Origin: Botrimarina mediterranea
Lineage (GTDB): Bacteria; Planctomycetota; Planctomycetia; Pirellulales; Lacipirellulaceae
Assembly (NCBI RefSeq): GCF_007753265.1
Contig: NZ_CP036349.1
Location: 434,001 to 498,000, forward strand
Length of the DNA stretch: 64,000 nucleotides
Direction of reading: 5' to 3'
Position numbers and translations under genes: made by a program. Below the pieces are notes generated by a model. It did no database searches, was not told where the DNA came from, and saw only the letters and a program-made list of their open reading frames with translations. Below, in pieces: positions 23,501-32,753 of this stretch (its first letter is position 1; each line of letters begins with the position of its first letter).

Positions 23501-25606
23501 CCGCCCTTGTGCATCAGGGATCGGCGCCAATTGGTGGCGCGCCGTAACTTGGCGCCAAGGCATTTCGAAACCCGTCGTTCGCTCTGTCGGTTCGGCGGGG
23601 CGTTGGGGGCCGGTAAGGTCGTAGCGGGATCGTGTCACGACGAGGCGATTGATCGTCGCTTCGTCTTCGGGAAGGTCTCCCGCGTTGCGCCAGATGGCGG
23701 CGAACTCGTTGAGCACTTCCGCCGCCTTCGGTTCATCGATCGGCTCTTGAATCAGCAGCTTCATCGGCGCCACGTAGCGGGCTGAGCCGAAGTGGTCGCG
23801 GATTGGGTCGTCGTCGAGCGGCAAGCGCTCGCCGCTCTTCGTGACGAGTTCGAACTCGGGCCACACGACCCAGGGTTGCTCGATCTGGTCAAAGAGGGGG
23901 TAGCAAGCAACCGGCCACGCCTTATGCAGCCGCGCTGTGCCGAGGGCGACCTGCGCCGTGAGGATCACCGCCGTGACGATCGCCAGCGGCTTCCACGACC
24001 AGGCGTGGGCCGCCACCGCTGCCGCCGGCTTGTGCGGCGACGCCAGCTTGCAAGCCCGGCTGTCGGCGACCCGCCGATAAACCTTCCACCCGATCGCCAC
24101 GACCGGCGGCAAGTAGATCACCAGCAGCGAAGGCCACAACACAGGAACCCGCCAAGCAATCTGCTGATAAGCGCTGTAGCCCTTGGCCGTACGCCAGCCA
24201 TCCACTCCCCCGTCCCTCGAGCTTTCCCTCCACGCCGCGTGCATATCCGTCACCAGCGCCGCGTCCTCCAAGAAGCCAAGCCCCTCGGCCTCGACAGCCT
24301 CGCGATTGAGGGCGTTCACCGGCTTCAGTTGCTGTAGCCAATCCACCACGCCCAGCACCGCCATCGTCCGGCGGCAGATGCCGCAGTTGCCGTCGTAGAG
24401 GACGCGGATCGGCTCACCGAGCATCGCCCGGCCTAGCCAGCGCAGCAGCCGCTGCCAATCGACGAACATCACGTACATGACTTGGAGCGTCACGAAGCTG
24501 ATGTTCATCAGCAGGTTGGTGAGGTTGTGGAAAGTCAGCCCCATCGCCGCCCAGGCGATGCGTGTCGGCTTCCACAAGAGCGCGAGCGGTAGGCCGAGCT
24601 CGAAGACGACCGCGAACAGCGCGCCCATCGGCCCGGAGAACGGCGCCTGGTGCAGCGGGATCGGCGGCGTATAGGTCTCCAGTTCGAACCACTTCTGCAG
24701 CATGTGGTTCTCGAGGTTGTTGCTGAAGACCCATTGCGGGCCGTTGGAGGCGACCTTCCAGAAACCCGGAAAGAAGTAAGCGGTGGCCAGCACCATCATC
24801 GCCACCCGGATCGGCAGGCCGTAACGCACGCCCCGTCGGGGCGGGGCCACGACGCCCCGGTCGGCGCCGCGCACCGCGCGGATCAGCGAGTCGATCGACA
24901 ACGCGTCGCCGCAGCGCGAGCAGGCGAGCACTGCGCAGATCAGCATGACGTGATGGAGGTGGTTCACTTTCCCCGACAACTGCGGGATGCCGATCAGATA
25001 GATCGCCAGCAACACGCTGACGACGGCTGCGACGCGCGTAAAGAGTCCGAGGATCGCCAGCACCGTCGTCACGGTGGCGACCATCAGCAGCGGCGAGGCG
25101 ACTTCGGCCGAGATCGGCAGGAACTTGTAGAGCCAGTCCGCGACGACCGGGAAGTCGTACAACTCTCTCGGCCAAGCGGCGTACGTGAGGATCCGTTCGC
25201 TTCGCAGCAGGTAAAGCAGCATGCCAAACGCCGCGATCCGCAACACGGCAAGGTTCAGCGGCGCCGACGACGCGAAGAAAAACTTCTTCAAACGCCGCCG
25301 CACGGCGGGCAGGGCGATCACCGCGGCGGCGCCGGCGGCGTACAGCGTCGCCAGGGCGGAGACGTTCCAAGCGTAACGCTGCATCCGCGCGGCGTACCAC
25401 TCGCGGCTGGCGTCGAGCCCGGCGCCGGCGCGGTGCGCCTTGTGGCCGGCGATCTTCTGGTTGAGCCAGGCGAACGACTCGCCGTCGTAAGCGGCCGCCA
25501 CCTGGGGCTCGAAGACGAAGTGGCTCCCGATCGCCGCGAAGAGCCAACCGGCGCCCAGGAGGACTAGCAGGACGCGTTGGAGCGGGCTCAGCGGCGGCCG
25601 ACGCAT
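23492..25606 (-). CDS. HTTM membrane domain fused to a DCC thiol-disulfide oxidoreductase-like domain
   Basis: A 704-residue membrane protein. Residues about 110-385 form an HTTM domain (homologous to vitamin K-dependent gamma-carboxylase) with eight helices, including FPGFWKVASNGPQW and GLTFHNLTNLLMN. After it, a DCC domain starts with IRVLYDGNCGICRRTM, with Cys408 and Cys411 as the CxxC pair. A further helical region and a soluble tail (about 580-704) follow. The two domains together suggest a redox-coupled membrane enzyme, but the reaction is unknown. An in-frame TTG at 25657 could extend the protein; the ATG at 25606 is preferred. The stop codon lies in the repeat at 23141-23500. Confidence 0.8.
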   Translation of the reverse strand: MRRPPLSPLQRVLLVLLGAGWLFAAIGSHFVFEPQVAAAYDGESFAWLNQKIAGHKAHRAGAGLDASREWYAARMQRYAWNVSALATLYAAGAAAVIALPAVRRRLKKFFFASSAPLNLAVLRIAAFGMLLYLLRSERILTYAAWPRELYDFPVVADWLYKFLPISAEVASPLLMVATVTTVLAILGLFTRVAAVVSVLLAIYLIGIPQLSGKVNHLHHVMLICAVLACSRCGDALSIDSLIRAVRGADRGVVAPPRRGVRYGLPIRVAMMVLATAYFFPGFWKVASNGPQWVFSNNLENHMLQKWFELETYTPPIPLHQAPFSGPMGALFAVVFELGLPLALLWKPTRIAWAAMGLTFHNLTNLLMNISFVTLQVMYVMFVDWQRLLRWLGRAMLGEPIRVLYDGNCGICRRTMAVLGVVDWLQQLKPVNALNREAVEAEGLGFLEDAALVTDMHAAWRESSRDGGVDGWRTAKGYSAYQQIAWRVPVLWPSLLVIYLPPVVAIGWKVYRRVADSRACKLASPHKPAAAVAAHAWSWKPLAIVTAVILTAQVALGTARLHKAWPVACYPLFDQIEQPWVVWPEFELVTKSGERLPLDDDPIRDHFGSARYVAPMKLLIQEPIDEPKAAEVLNEFAAIWRNAGDLPEDEATINRLVVTRSRYDLTGPQRPAEPTERTTGFEMPWRQVTARHQLAPIPDAQGREH

Positions 25607-25760
25607 ACGGGCGGGGGAGCGGAAGGCGGAGGGAAGGATGCGTCCCAAGCTAATCAACCGCCCGACGCCAGCAAGATTAACCCCCCGCCGATCGGGCTAG
25701 TCGGGGCAGAACGCCGCAGCCCACGTTCGTCCGCGACCAATTCGTCGCCTGCGGAGTGGC

Positions 25761-26963
25761 TCATTTGCGCTGGGTCTGGGTGATCTCGGCGAGTTGTTCA
25801 TAGCTCATATCGCCGGTGAAGACCGTCCAGAGCCGGGCGTTCCTCTTCATCTCCGACATCTTCTCGTTGATGGCTTGGTCCCGGCGTAGGTTGAAGAGGT
25901 CTTCGCGGATCTTGGCTTGCACGTCTCGGAAGGGGGTGGGACCCGCCTCGCGGCGTTCGATAACGCGGACGATATGGAACCCCATCGGCCCCTCGAGGAT
26001 CGGACTCATCTCGCCCACAGGCGCATCGAACAAGGCTCGGTCGATCTGCTCCGACGCGAGCGATCCCTGCGTCGTCCAGTCGTAAGCGCCGCCGTCGTCG
26101 GCGGTGAACCCGTCCGACTTCGTCGGCGCGATCGCGGCGAAGGCCGGCTCACCGGCCGACGCCGCTTGGGCGGCGGCGTAGGCTTCATTGCCGAGCAGCG
26201 CGAGAGCGGCGTAAGCCTCGCTCTTCGAGGGATGCTTGTCGAACCGCACCATTAACTCTTCCCAGCGGACCCGCTCGGGCTGGTCGTAGTCCGACTCGTG
26301 CTCGCGATAGAACTCGATGAGTTGTTCGTGCGTGACCTCCCGATCGATCTTCACCGCCTGTTGAAGCCAGCTGCGGGCGATCATCGTGCGGTGGAAGTCT
26401 TCACGGCGTTCGTTGAGCGACGTGCCGAGTTCGAGTAGCTTTGCCTCGAGCGCTGCGCGATCCTCGACCTGGAGGGTCTCGATTAGCCGCGGGACTTCGG
26501 TCTCCTCGAAAGGAATATCGATCTGCTTCTTGATCGAGGCCAAGTCGGCCTGGGGCGCCTTGCTGCGGAAGTCGGCGTAGAGCAGGGCCATCTCGATGCG
26601 GCTGACGATCATGCCCTTCATCACCTCGTCGCGCGCCGGAGCGAACTGTGGCGATGTCATCATCTGATGGGCGCGCTCGGGCCCGAACCGCTGCTCGAAC
26701 ATCAGCCGCATCTGCCAATCCAACTCGCAGGCCAGGATCACCTCGCTATTGACGCGGGCGACGACTTTGCATTCCTCGAGTGGCTGGACGTCCGCCGGAC
26801 CCGTCAGCGACATCGGAGCTGGCGCCGCGGCCTCTTGTTGAGCAGGCGCGGCGGACGTCGCGGTGAATGGCGCCTGCGCCACAGCGACGGCGGCGAACGC
26901 CAACGACAACGCGGCTGCGAGCCGCGCGACGGACGTGACCTTCGATGAGCGATGCGTAGACAA
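25761..26963 (-). CDS. Exported peptidyl-prolyl isomerase, PpiC/SurA type
   Basis: A 400-residue periplasmic foldase. The signal peptide (about 13-31, ending VAVAQA) is followed by an Ala/Pro-rich linker and a SurA_N-like helical domain (about 68-225, containing RVNSEVILACELDW). The parvulin domain (about 230-365) has RVRWEELMVRF at its start and PILEGPMGFHIVRVIERR at its end. The start is a TTG at 26963, supported by GAAGAAGGG 8 bases upstream. It lies 63 bases downstream of mfd on the same strand and may be cotranscribed. Confidence 0.88.
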   Translation of the reverse strand: MSTHRSSKVTSVARLAAALSLAFAAVAVAQAPFTATSAAPAQQEAAAPAPMSLTGPADVQPLEECKVVARVNSEVILACELDWQMRLMFEQRFGPERAHQMMTSPQFAPARDEVMKGMIVSRIEMALLYADFRSKAPQADLASIKKQIDIPFEETEVPRLIETLQVEDRAALEAKLLELGTSLNERREDFHRTMIARSWLQQAVKIDREVTHEQLIEFYREHESDYDQPERVRWEELMVRFDKHPSKSEAYAALALLGNEAYAAAQAASAGEPAFAAIAPTKSDGFTADDGGAYDWTTQGSLASEQIDRALFDAPVGEMSPILEGPMGFHIVRVIERREAGPTPFRDVQAKIREDLFNLRRDQAINEKMSEMKRNARLWTVFTGDMSYEQLAEITQTQRK

Positions 26964-27026
26964 TGCCGGCCCTTCTTCCGTGAGTGGCGCGTCGAAAACT
27001 GCGTCCCCAAAAAATTGTGGCGGAGT

Positions 27027-30000
27027 CTAGGCGGCGACGGTTTCCTCCCGCAAGAGCGATTCCGCTAGCAGCAGCAGCCCGTCGGGGGTATCCGCATCCG
27101 GCGGGATCGGCAGGTAGGCCTCGCTGTCGTCCGCGATCCGCAGTCGCCCCTTCGAGGACTCGACAAGCCGCCTGATCGCCGGCCGACGGGTGTAGCCAAA
27201 CACGAGATACTTCCCCTCACGGCGGATCGATTGCACGCCCCAGGCGTGGGCCGCCACACGCAGGCGCGCCAGCTCCACCAGCCGTTCAGCGGGCGGGGGC
27301 GGCGTTCCAAAGCGGTCGATCAACTCATTGCGGAAGTCGTCCACTTCCGCCTCGCTAGCAGCGCGCGCAAGGCGACGGTATAGGTCGATGCGGTCGCGCT
27401 GATGGCCGACGTACCCCGCCGACAAGAACGCCTCGCTCGGCAGGTCGATGTTCACGTCGACGCTCAGCCGTGGCGGCAGCTGTTTCAGCTGGCGCACCGC
27501 GTTCTCCAGCAGCGAGCAGTACAACTCGTAGCCGACCGTGGCGATGTGCCCCGACTGCTGCGTGCCCAGTAACGACCCGGCGCCGCGGATCTCGAGGTCC
27601 CGCATCGACAGTGCGAAGCCGGCGCCGAGCTGGCTGAACTCTTCGATCGCTCGCAGCCGCCGCGCCGCCTCGGGCGAGAGCCGTCGGTCTTCGTCCACCA
27701 GCAGGTAGCAGTACGACCGCCGGTCGCAACGCCCGACGCGGCCGCGCAATTGGTGCAGGTCCGAGAGGCCGTAGCGGTCGGCGTCGTCGATGATCATCGT
27801 GTTGGCGTTCGGGATATCGAGGCCCGATTCGATGATCGTCGTCGCCAGCAGCACGTCGTACTCGTGTTGCACGAAGCGGGTCATCACCTCTTCGAGCTCG
27901 CCGTCCGCCATCTGCCCGTGCCCGACGCCGATCCGCGCCTCGGGAACGATCTGTTGCAGCCGCGCGGCGACGTTGAGGATGTCGTGGACGCGGTTGTGAA
28001 CGAAGTACGCTTGGCCGTCGCGGTCCAGCTCACGCAGCAGCGCGTGGCGGATCATCTCTTCTTGGAACCGGGTGACGCGGGTCTCGACCGGCAGCCGGTC
28101 GGCGGGCGGCGTTTCGAGGTTCGAGATTCCCCGCACGCCCAAGAGCGCCATGTGCAACGTCCGCGGGATCGGGGTGGCGGTCATCGTCAGCACGTCCACC
28201 ATCGACCGCAGCGCCTTGAGTCGTTCCTTGACCGCAACGCCGAAGCGCTGCTCCTCGTCGATGATCACCAGGCCCAGGTTAGCAAATTCGATGTCCGCCG
28301 AGACAAGCCGGTGCGTACCGATCAACACGTCCACGGCGCCCTCCTTCGCGGCGGCGAGGGTGCGTGTCTGTTTGCCGGCGGAGATGAAGCGGCTCAATCC
28401 TTCGATCACAAACGGGAACTCGGCCATCCGCTGGCGGAACGTCCGCAGGTGCTGCTCGGCGAGCACGGTCGTCGGCGCGAGCACGGCGACTTGGTAGCCG
28501 GCGTCGATCGCCTTGAACGCCGCGCGCATGGCGACCTCGGTCTTGCCGAAACCGACGTCGCCGCACAGGAGGCGGTCCATCGGCCTGGTTGACTGCATGT
28601 CCTCCTTGATCGCGGCGACGGCGGTCTTCTGGTCGGGCGTCAGGTCGTAGGGGAACGCGGCGTCGAACTCGCGCTGCCACGGCGTGTCGTCCGGGAAGCG
28701 GATGCCGGGCCGCGCGTCGCGGCGGGCCTGGACCTCGAGCATGTCGGCCGCGAGGTCGCTGACCGCTTCTTCGGCCGCCTGCTTTTGGCGTTGCCACGCC
28801 TTGCCGCCGATCTTCGCCAGCGGTGGCTTGAGCTTCTTGCCGCCGACGTACTTTTGGACCAGCTCGATCTTGGAGCACGGCACGAAGATCCGCGTGCCGC
28901 CGTCGTATTCGACTTCGAGGTGCTCTTCGGCGCGGCCTTCCTTCTCGACTAGCTTCATGCCGCGGTAGCGGCCGATGCCGTGCGCGACGTGGACGACGAG
29001 GTCCCCTTCGCGTAGTTCGAGGAACGAATCGATCGCCCGCCCCGTGATCGCCCGCCCGCGTTGCCGTGCGATGTCGCGGCGGTTGAACAACTCGGCAGAA
29101 CTGAGGACGAGCGTCTTCTGCCCGACAAAGCGGAAGCCCTCCGACAGGTTGCCGAGCACCAACTCGAGGCGCCCGTCTTTGGCGAGCGTCGTCTCGCCAA
29201 GCAACTCGCCGAGACGCGCGGTGTCGCCCTCGGTGGGGCAGACGATGATCGCGCGTTGCCCTTGGCCGATCGTTTCGATCTCTTCGCGGACTTTTTTGAC
29301 GTCTCCGCTGAAGCGCTCGACCGACTCGAAGGCGAGGTGCCCGGTCTCTTCGAACGACCCCATCGGCACGCCGGCGAGCGTCACGCTCGGGCGCTTGAAC
29401 ACCTCGGCGAGCGTGAGGCGAACGCTGTGCAGCGACTTGGGGTCGACGGCGCGCTCGTGGAAGAACTTGCCCTCCTCTTCCAGGTCGGCCGGCTCGATGA
29501 GCGTGAACCAGGCGCTCTCGCCCGCGGGGCCCGCCAGGTGGGCCGTGAAGTGCGCGCGGCCCGACTGGGTCGGGTCGAGCATCGTCACCGAAGTCTCTTG
29601 CAAGGTCGCGACGCTGCGCTGCGTCGCCGAGTCGAACGAGCGGATCGACTCGACCTCGTCGCCGAACAGCTCGATCCGCACCGGCCGTTCCGCCTCCGGC
29701 GCGAACAGATCGACGATGCCGCCGCGCACCGCGACCTCGCCGGGCAACTCAACGCCCGTCGTGCGGTGGCAGCCGTGCGCGACGAGCCACTTGCAAAGTT
29801 CTTCGACGTCGAGCGAATCCCCCACCGCGATCCGCCGCGTCGCCTCGCCGATCGCCTCCGGCGCGGGCGTCGGCTGCAAGATCGCCTGAATGCACGAGAC
29901 AATGATCTTCGGCGCGTCCGACGGCATGCCGCTGAGCGCCTTCAAGGTGCGTAACCGCGCCCCAAAGGCGTTGTCCGAGACGCGCCGGTCGGCGGCGTCG

Positions 30001-30305
30001 GTCTGCCAGGCGGGGAACGTCGCCACCGTGCCGACATCCTCAACGAAATTCGCCAGATCGAGCGCCAGCGGGTCGACGTCGCTGAGGTGCGGCAGCAACA
30101 CCACCAGCGGCCCGGGGCAGCGTTCGGCCAGCGCCGCCGCGACCAGCGCGCGCGACGACCCCCAGACGCCGCCGAGCGTCCCGCCGTGGCCCGCTTGCAG
30201 GCTATCGGCGACCCGGGCGAAGTCCGCGTCGTGGGTCAGTTGTTCGGTCAGCCGGGCCAGCACGGCCGCGGCTCCGGGAGGGGCTGCGAGAGCCTCGGTG
30301 CTCAC
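27027..30305 (-). CDS. mfd: Transcription-repair coupling factor
   Basis: A 1,092-residue ATP-dependent translocase that removes stalled RNA polymerase and recruits UvrA. The UvrB-like N-terminal module is about 30-330. The polymerase-interacting CarD-like domain is near 430-500 (EGDLVVHVAHGIGRYRGM). The helicase core has Walker A CGDVGFGKTE near 582 and IIDEEQRFGV near 685, then the translocation motif region (PIPRTLHMALLGVR) and the C-terminal TRCF domain (about 940-1045). Length is near the usual 1,150. The start is GTG at 30305; the only nearby ATG (30310) meets a stop after two codons. uvrC is 6 kb away on the opposite strand. Confidence 0.95.
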   Translation of the reverse strand: MSTEALAAPPGAAAVLARLTEQLTHDADFARVADSLQAGHGGTLGGVWGSSRALVAAALAERCPGPLVVLLPHLSDVDPLALDLANFVEDVGTVATFPAWQTDAADRRVSDNAFGARLRTLKALSGMPSDAPKIIVSCIQAILQPTPAPEAIGEATRRIAVGDSLDVEELCKWLVAHGCHRTTGVELPGEVAVRGGIVDLFAPEAERPVRIELFGDEVESIRSFDSATQRSVATLQETSVTMLDPTQSGRAHFTAHLAGPAGESAWFTLIEPADLEEEGKFFHERAVDPKSLHSVRLTLAEVFKRPSVTLAGVPMGSFEETGHLAFESVERFSGDVKKVREEIETIGQGQRAIIVCPTEGDTARLGELLGETTLAKDGRLELVLGNLSEGFRFVGQKTLVLSSAELFNRRDIARQRGRAITGRAIDSFLELREGDLVVHVAHGIGRYRGMKLVEKEGRAEEHLEVEYDGGTRIFVPCSKIELVQKYVGGKKLKPPLAKIGGKAWQRQKQAAEEAVSDLAADMLEVQARRDARPGIRFPDDTPWQREFDAAFPYDLTPDQKTAVAAIKEDMQSTRPMDRLLCGDVGFGKTEVAMRAAFKAIDAGYQVAVLAPTTVLAEQHLRTFRQRMAEFPFVIEGLSRFISAGKQTRTLAAAKEGAVDVLIGTHRLVSADIEFANLGLVIIDEEQRFGVAVKERLKALRSMVDVLTMTATPIPRTLHMALLGVRGISNLETPPADRLPVETRVTRFQEEMIRHALLRELDRDGQAYFVHNRVHDILNVAARLQQIVPEARIGVGHGQMADGELEEVMTRFVQHEYDVLLATTIIESGLDIPNANTMIIDDADRYGLSDLHQLRGRVGRCDRRSYCYLLVDEDRRLSPEAARRLRAIEEFSQLGAGFALSMRDLEIRGAGSLLGTQQSGHIATVGYELYCSLLENAVRQLKQLPPRLSVDVNIDLPSEAFLSAGYVGHQRDRIDLYRRLARAASEAEVDDFRNELIDRFGTPPPPAERLVELARLRVAAHAWGVQSIRREGKYLVFGYTRRPAIRRLVESSKGRLRIADDSEAYLPIPPDADTPDGLLLLAESLLREETVAA

Positions 30306-30387
30306 GGCATAAGTGTAGGCGCCCCGCGGCCGGCCACCCAGGGGAGCTTATTGGAACGAATGACATGGACGCGGCGACGAGACGGTT

Positions 30388-30475
30388 GTGGGAGGCGTCT
30401 CCAGACGCCGATGACGGTATCCAACCCGAAACGGCATGGTGCGCGTTAATCGGGGTCTGGAGACCCCTCCTACAG
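30388..30475. repeat. Family A palindrome, copy 5
   Basis: GTGGGAGGCGTCTCCAGACG on the left against GGGGTCTGGAGACCCCTCC on the right, with ATGACGG / TTAATCG inner bases no longer fully paired. It lies in the divergent gap between mfd and the methyltransferase. Confidence 0.85.
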
Positions 30476-30501
30476 GAGCCATGTGGCTGCCCTATCACTC
30501 G

Positions 30502-30518
30502 ACGGTGACGGTCACCGT
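30502..30518. promoter_or_regulatory. 17-bp palindrome, candidate operator
   Basis: ACGGTGACGGTCACCGT is a palindrome apart from its central base. It overlaps the inferred -35 element at 30505, where a dimeric repressor could bind. Confidence 0.45.
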
Positions 30519-30533
30519 GAAATGCGTTACAAT
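30505..30533 (+). promoter_or_regulatory. Candidate promoter of the methyltransferase gene
   Basis: GTGACG (30505-30510) and TACAAT (30528-30533) are separated by 17 bases. The -10 matches at five of six positions. Transcription would begin near 30540, about 27 bases before the open frame at 30567. Confidence 0.5.
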
Positions 30534-30566
30534 GCCCATGTTCGCCGCGGAATAACCCCGGAGTGA

Positions 30567-31352
30567 GTCATCAACTCTCGACATCGTATCCAGTTCCCCC
30601 CTGTTGAATCGGCTTCGCTCGGCCAGGACGAGGTTTTCTTCTACCTCGTCGAGCGTGGTGAAAGGATCCGTCTGCGGTTTCACGACTACGACGAGATCTA
30701 CCGCCGGCCCGGGCTTTACGAGCAAGTCTTCTACGACCGGCTCAAGTGCAACTCCCCGAAGGTGGTCGGCGATCTCTTGAAGTTCGCCGTCGAGTCGGCG
30801 GGCGAGAACCTCACCGAGCTGCGGGCGCTCGACCTGGGCGCCGGCAACGGCATCATGGGGGACGTTCTCAAGCACCATGGCATGTCGCGCGCCGTCGGCG
30901 CCGACATCATCCCCGAGGCCCGCGACGCCGCGTACCGCGACCGGCCGCACGTCTACGACGAGTACTACGTCAGCGACTTCACTAACTTGCAGCCCAGCGA
31001 TCACGAGCAGCTCGCCGAGTGGGCCTTCAATTGCCTGACGTGCGTGGCGGCGCTCGGCTTCGGCGACATCCCGGCGCAGGCGTTCCTGCAAGCGGCGCAG
31101 CTTGTGCAGCCCGGCGGGTGGGTCGCCTTCAACATTAAAGAGACCTTCCTCGACGCCAGCGATCAGTCGGGCTTTTCGCGGTTGATCCGTGAGTTGATCT
31201 TCTCGGAGTACCTCGACCTGCACCAGCTGCAACGCTACCGACATCGGCTGGGGATGGACGGCTCGCCGCTGTTCTACTTCGCGCTGGTGGCGAAGAAGAC
31301 CGCCGACATCCCGGTGGAGTTCCTCGAACAGCACGGCCTCTCCGGTCTTTAG
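30567..31352 (+). CDS. Class I SAM-dependent methyltransferase, start codon unresolved
   Basis: A SAM-dependent methyltransferase with motif I LDLGAGNGIMGDVL, VGADIIPEARDAA as motif II, and a Rossmann core to about 30 residues from the end. The substrate is unknown. The frame is open from 30567, and its N-terminal part reads FHDYDEIYRRPGLYEQVFYD, which is typical family sequence and must be coding. Yet no ATG, GTG or TTG lies in frame before the GTG at 30762, which would cut this off. Either a rare codon starts translation (ATC at 30570, 6 bases after GGAG), or one base too many in the C6 run at 30596-30601 breaks a frame that begins at the GTG at 30563. Confidence 0.75.
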   Translation, partial: VINSRHRIQFPPVESASLGQDEVFFYLVERGERIRLRFHDYDEIYRRPGLYEQVFYDRLKCNSPKVVGDLLKFAVESAGENLTELRALDLGAGNGIMGDVLKHHGMSRAVGADIIPEARDAAYRDRPHVYDEYYVSDFTNLQPSDHEQLAEWAFNCLTCVAALGFGDIPAQAFLQAAQLVQPGGWVAFNIKETFLDASDQSGFSRLIRELIFSEYLDLHQLQRYRHRLGMDGSPLFYFALVAKKTADIPVEFLEQHGLSGL

Positions 31353-31370
31353 CCCTCTGAGGTAGCGGCC

Positions 31371-32633
31371 GTGCCACCCACCGAGTTGAGCCCGCTGCGT
31401 CGAGCCGTGGCGTTGGGGACGCTTGTCCTCGCCGGCGAGGCGATCTTCATCCCGCCGTTCCACCCCGGTCGCTACTTCCGCACGACGGTGCTCGATTCGT
31501 TCGGCATCACCGAGCGCCAACTCGGCGACGCCCAGGCGTGGTACGGCATCGCGGCGATGATTTGCTACGCGCTCGGCGGGCCGCTTGCCGACCGCGTTGG
31601 GCCGCGGGTGCTCATGGCGTTGTCACTCTTCATCACGGGGCTCGGGAGCCTCTACATGGCGACGATCCCCAGCCTGCTGGGGCTCAAGTGCCTTTTCGCG
31701 TTCTGGGGCGCGTCGACGGTGTTCGCGTTCTGGTCGCCGCTGATCCGCACCACCAGCGAGATCGGCGGCGGCGAGAGCCAAGGCCGCGCGTTCGGCTTGC
31801 TCGACGGCGGCCGCGGTTTGGTGGCTTGGGCGATCGCGGCGGTCTCGGCGTGGGCCGTAGGCGCGTCGCTGACCGCCGGCGCAACCGACGGCGCCTTGCG
31901 CACCCTGATGTTCGGCTACTTCACGGTGACGAGCGTCGTCGCGGTGGTCGTGTGGTTCGGATTGCCGCCCACTCTGGGCGCCGGCGCTCAGCGTGAGCCG
32001 CGCGCGACCTCCGCCGAAGTCTTCCAGCTGCTGCGGTCGCCGGCGATCTGGCTGATGGGCCTCGTGGTGCTGGCCGCGTACTGCGCGTTCAAGACGTTCG
32101 ACTTCTACGGCCACTACTGCGAAGACGCCTACGGCCTCACGAAGTCCCAATCGGCGACGCTCACCGCGTGGCTGACGATCCTCCGCGTTGTCGGCGCGAT
32201 CGCCGCGGGCGTGCTGGCGGACCGTTGGTTCAGCTCGGTGACGATGGTGCTGGCGAGCTTCGCGGTCCTGACGGCGACGTTCGGCGCCTTGGCCGTGCTG
32301 CCGCCGCGGAGCGACTTCTTGCTCGTGGCGGTCGCGAACATGGCGATCGCCTGGGCCGCCAGCTGCGCGTTGCGCGGCGTCTACTTTGCGCTGCTCGCCG
32401 AGTCGGACATTCCGCGGACGCTGACCGGCAGCGCCGCGGGCGTGGTGTCGTTCCTCGGCTTCACGCCCGACATCTTCTGGCCCCTCTTCGCCGGCGGCCT
32501 GATCACCGCGGCCCACGAAGCGGGCGACCCACTCGCCGGCTACGAGCGGCTGTGGCTGTCGCTAGCGGGGCTGTCGGTTTTCGGCCTCGTGGCCGCCGCG
32601 CTACTCCGCCGCCGATCGCTGCGCGCCGACTAG
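31371..32633 (+). CDS. Major facilitator superfamily transporter
   Basis: A 420-residue inner-membrane transporter with twelve predicted helices. The loop 2-3 MFS signature appears as GGPLADRVGPRVLM, and a related GVLADRWFSS follows the eighth helix. The overall pattern resembles the YihN/nitrate-sulfonate-type branch, but the substrate cannot be named. It begins with GTG, 18 bases after the methyltransferase stop and 8 bases after a GAGG sequence, so the two are probably cotranscribed. Confidence 0.85.
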   Translation: MPPTELSPLRRAVALGTLVLAGEAIFIPPFHPGRYFRTTVLDSFGITERQLGDAQAWYGIAAMICYALGGPLADRVGPRVLMALSLFITGLGSLYMATIPSLLGLKCLFAFWGASTVFAFWSPLIRTTSEIGGGESQGRAFGLLDGGRGLVAWAIAAVSAWAVGASLTAGATDGALRTLMFGYFTVTSVVAVVVWFGLPPTLGAGAQREPRATSAEVFQLLRSPAIWLMGLVVLAAYCAFKTFDFYGHYCEDAYGLTKSQSATLTAWLTILRVVGAIAAGVLADRWFSSVTMVLASFAVLTATFGALAVLPPRSDFLLVAVANMAIAWAASCALRGVYFALLAESDIPRTLTGSAAGVVSFLGFTPDIFWPLFAGGLITAAHEAGDPLAGYERLWLSLAGLSVFGLVAAALLRRRSLRAD

Positions 32634-32672
32634 TGCGGGCTACGCCCAGGCTTTGCGGCTCCCAACCGTGAA

Positions 32673-32753
32673 CGTCTGAGCCGTGGGCGGCAGCCCTCGG
32701 TGTGGAGCACGAGTTGCGCGGCACACCGAGGGCTGCCGCCCACGGCTCAGACG
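32673..32753. repeat. Perfect 32-bp stem hairpin
   Basis: Arms 32673-32704 and 32722-32753 are exact reverse complements, containing GAGCCGTGGGCGGCAGCCCT, around a 17-base loop. It is the longest perfect palindrome I see in the window. It lies between the MFS gene stop and the PEP-CTERM gene. Confidence 0.88.

Noticed and set aside
30495-31520. Minus-strand frame of 341 codons opposite the methyltransferase
   Set aside because: It covers the promoter, methyltransferase and MFS start; the plus strand has the methyltransferase motifs.
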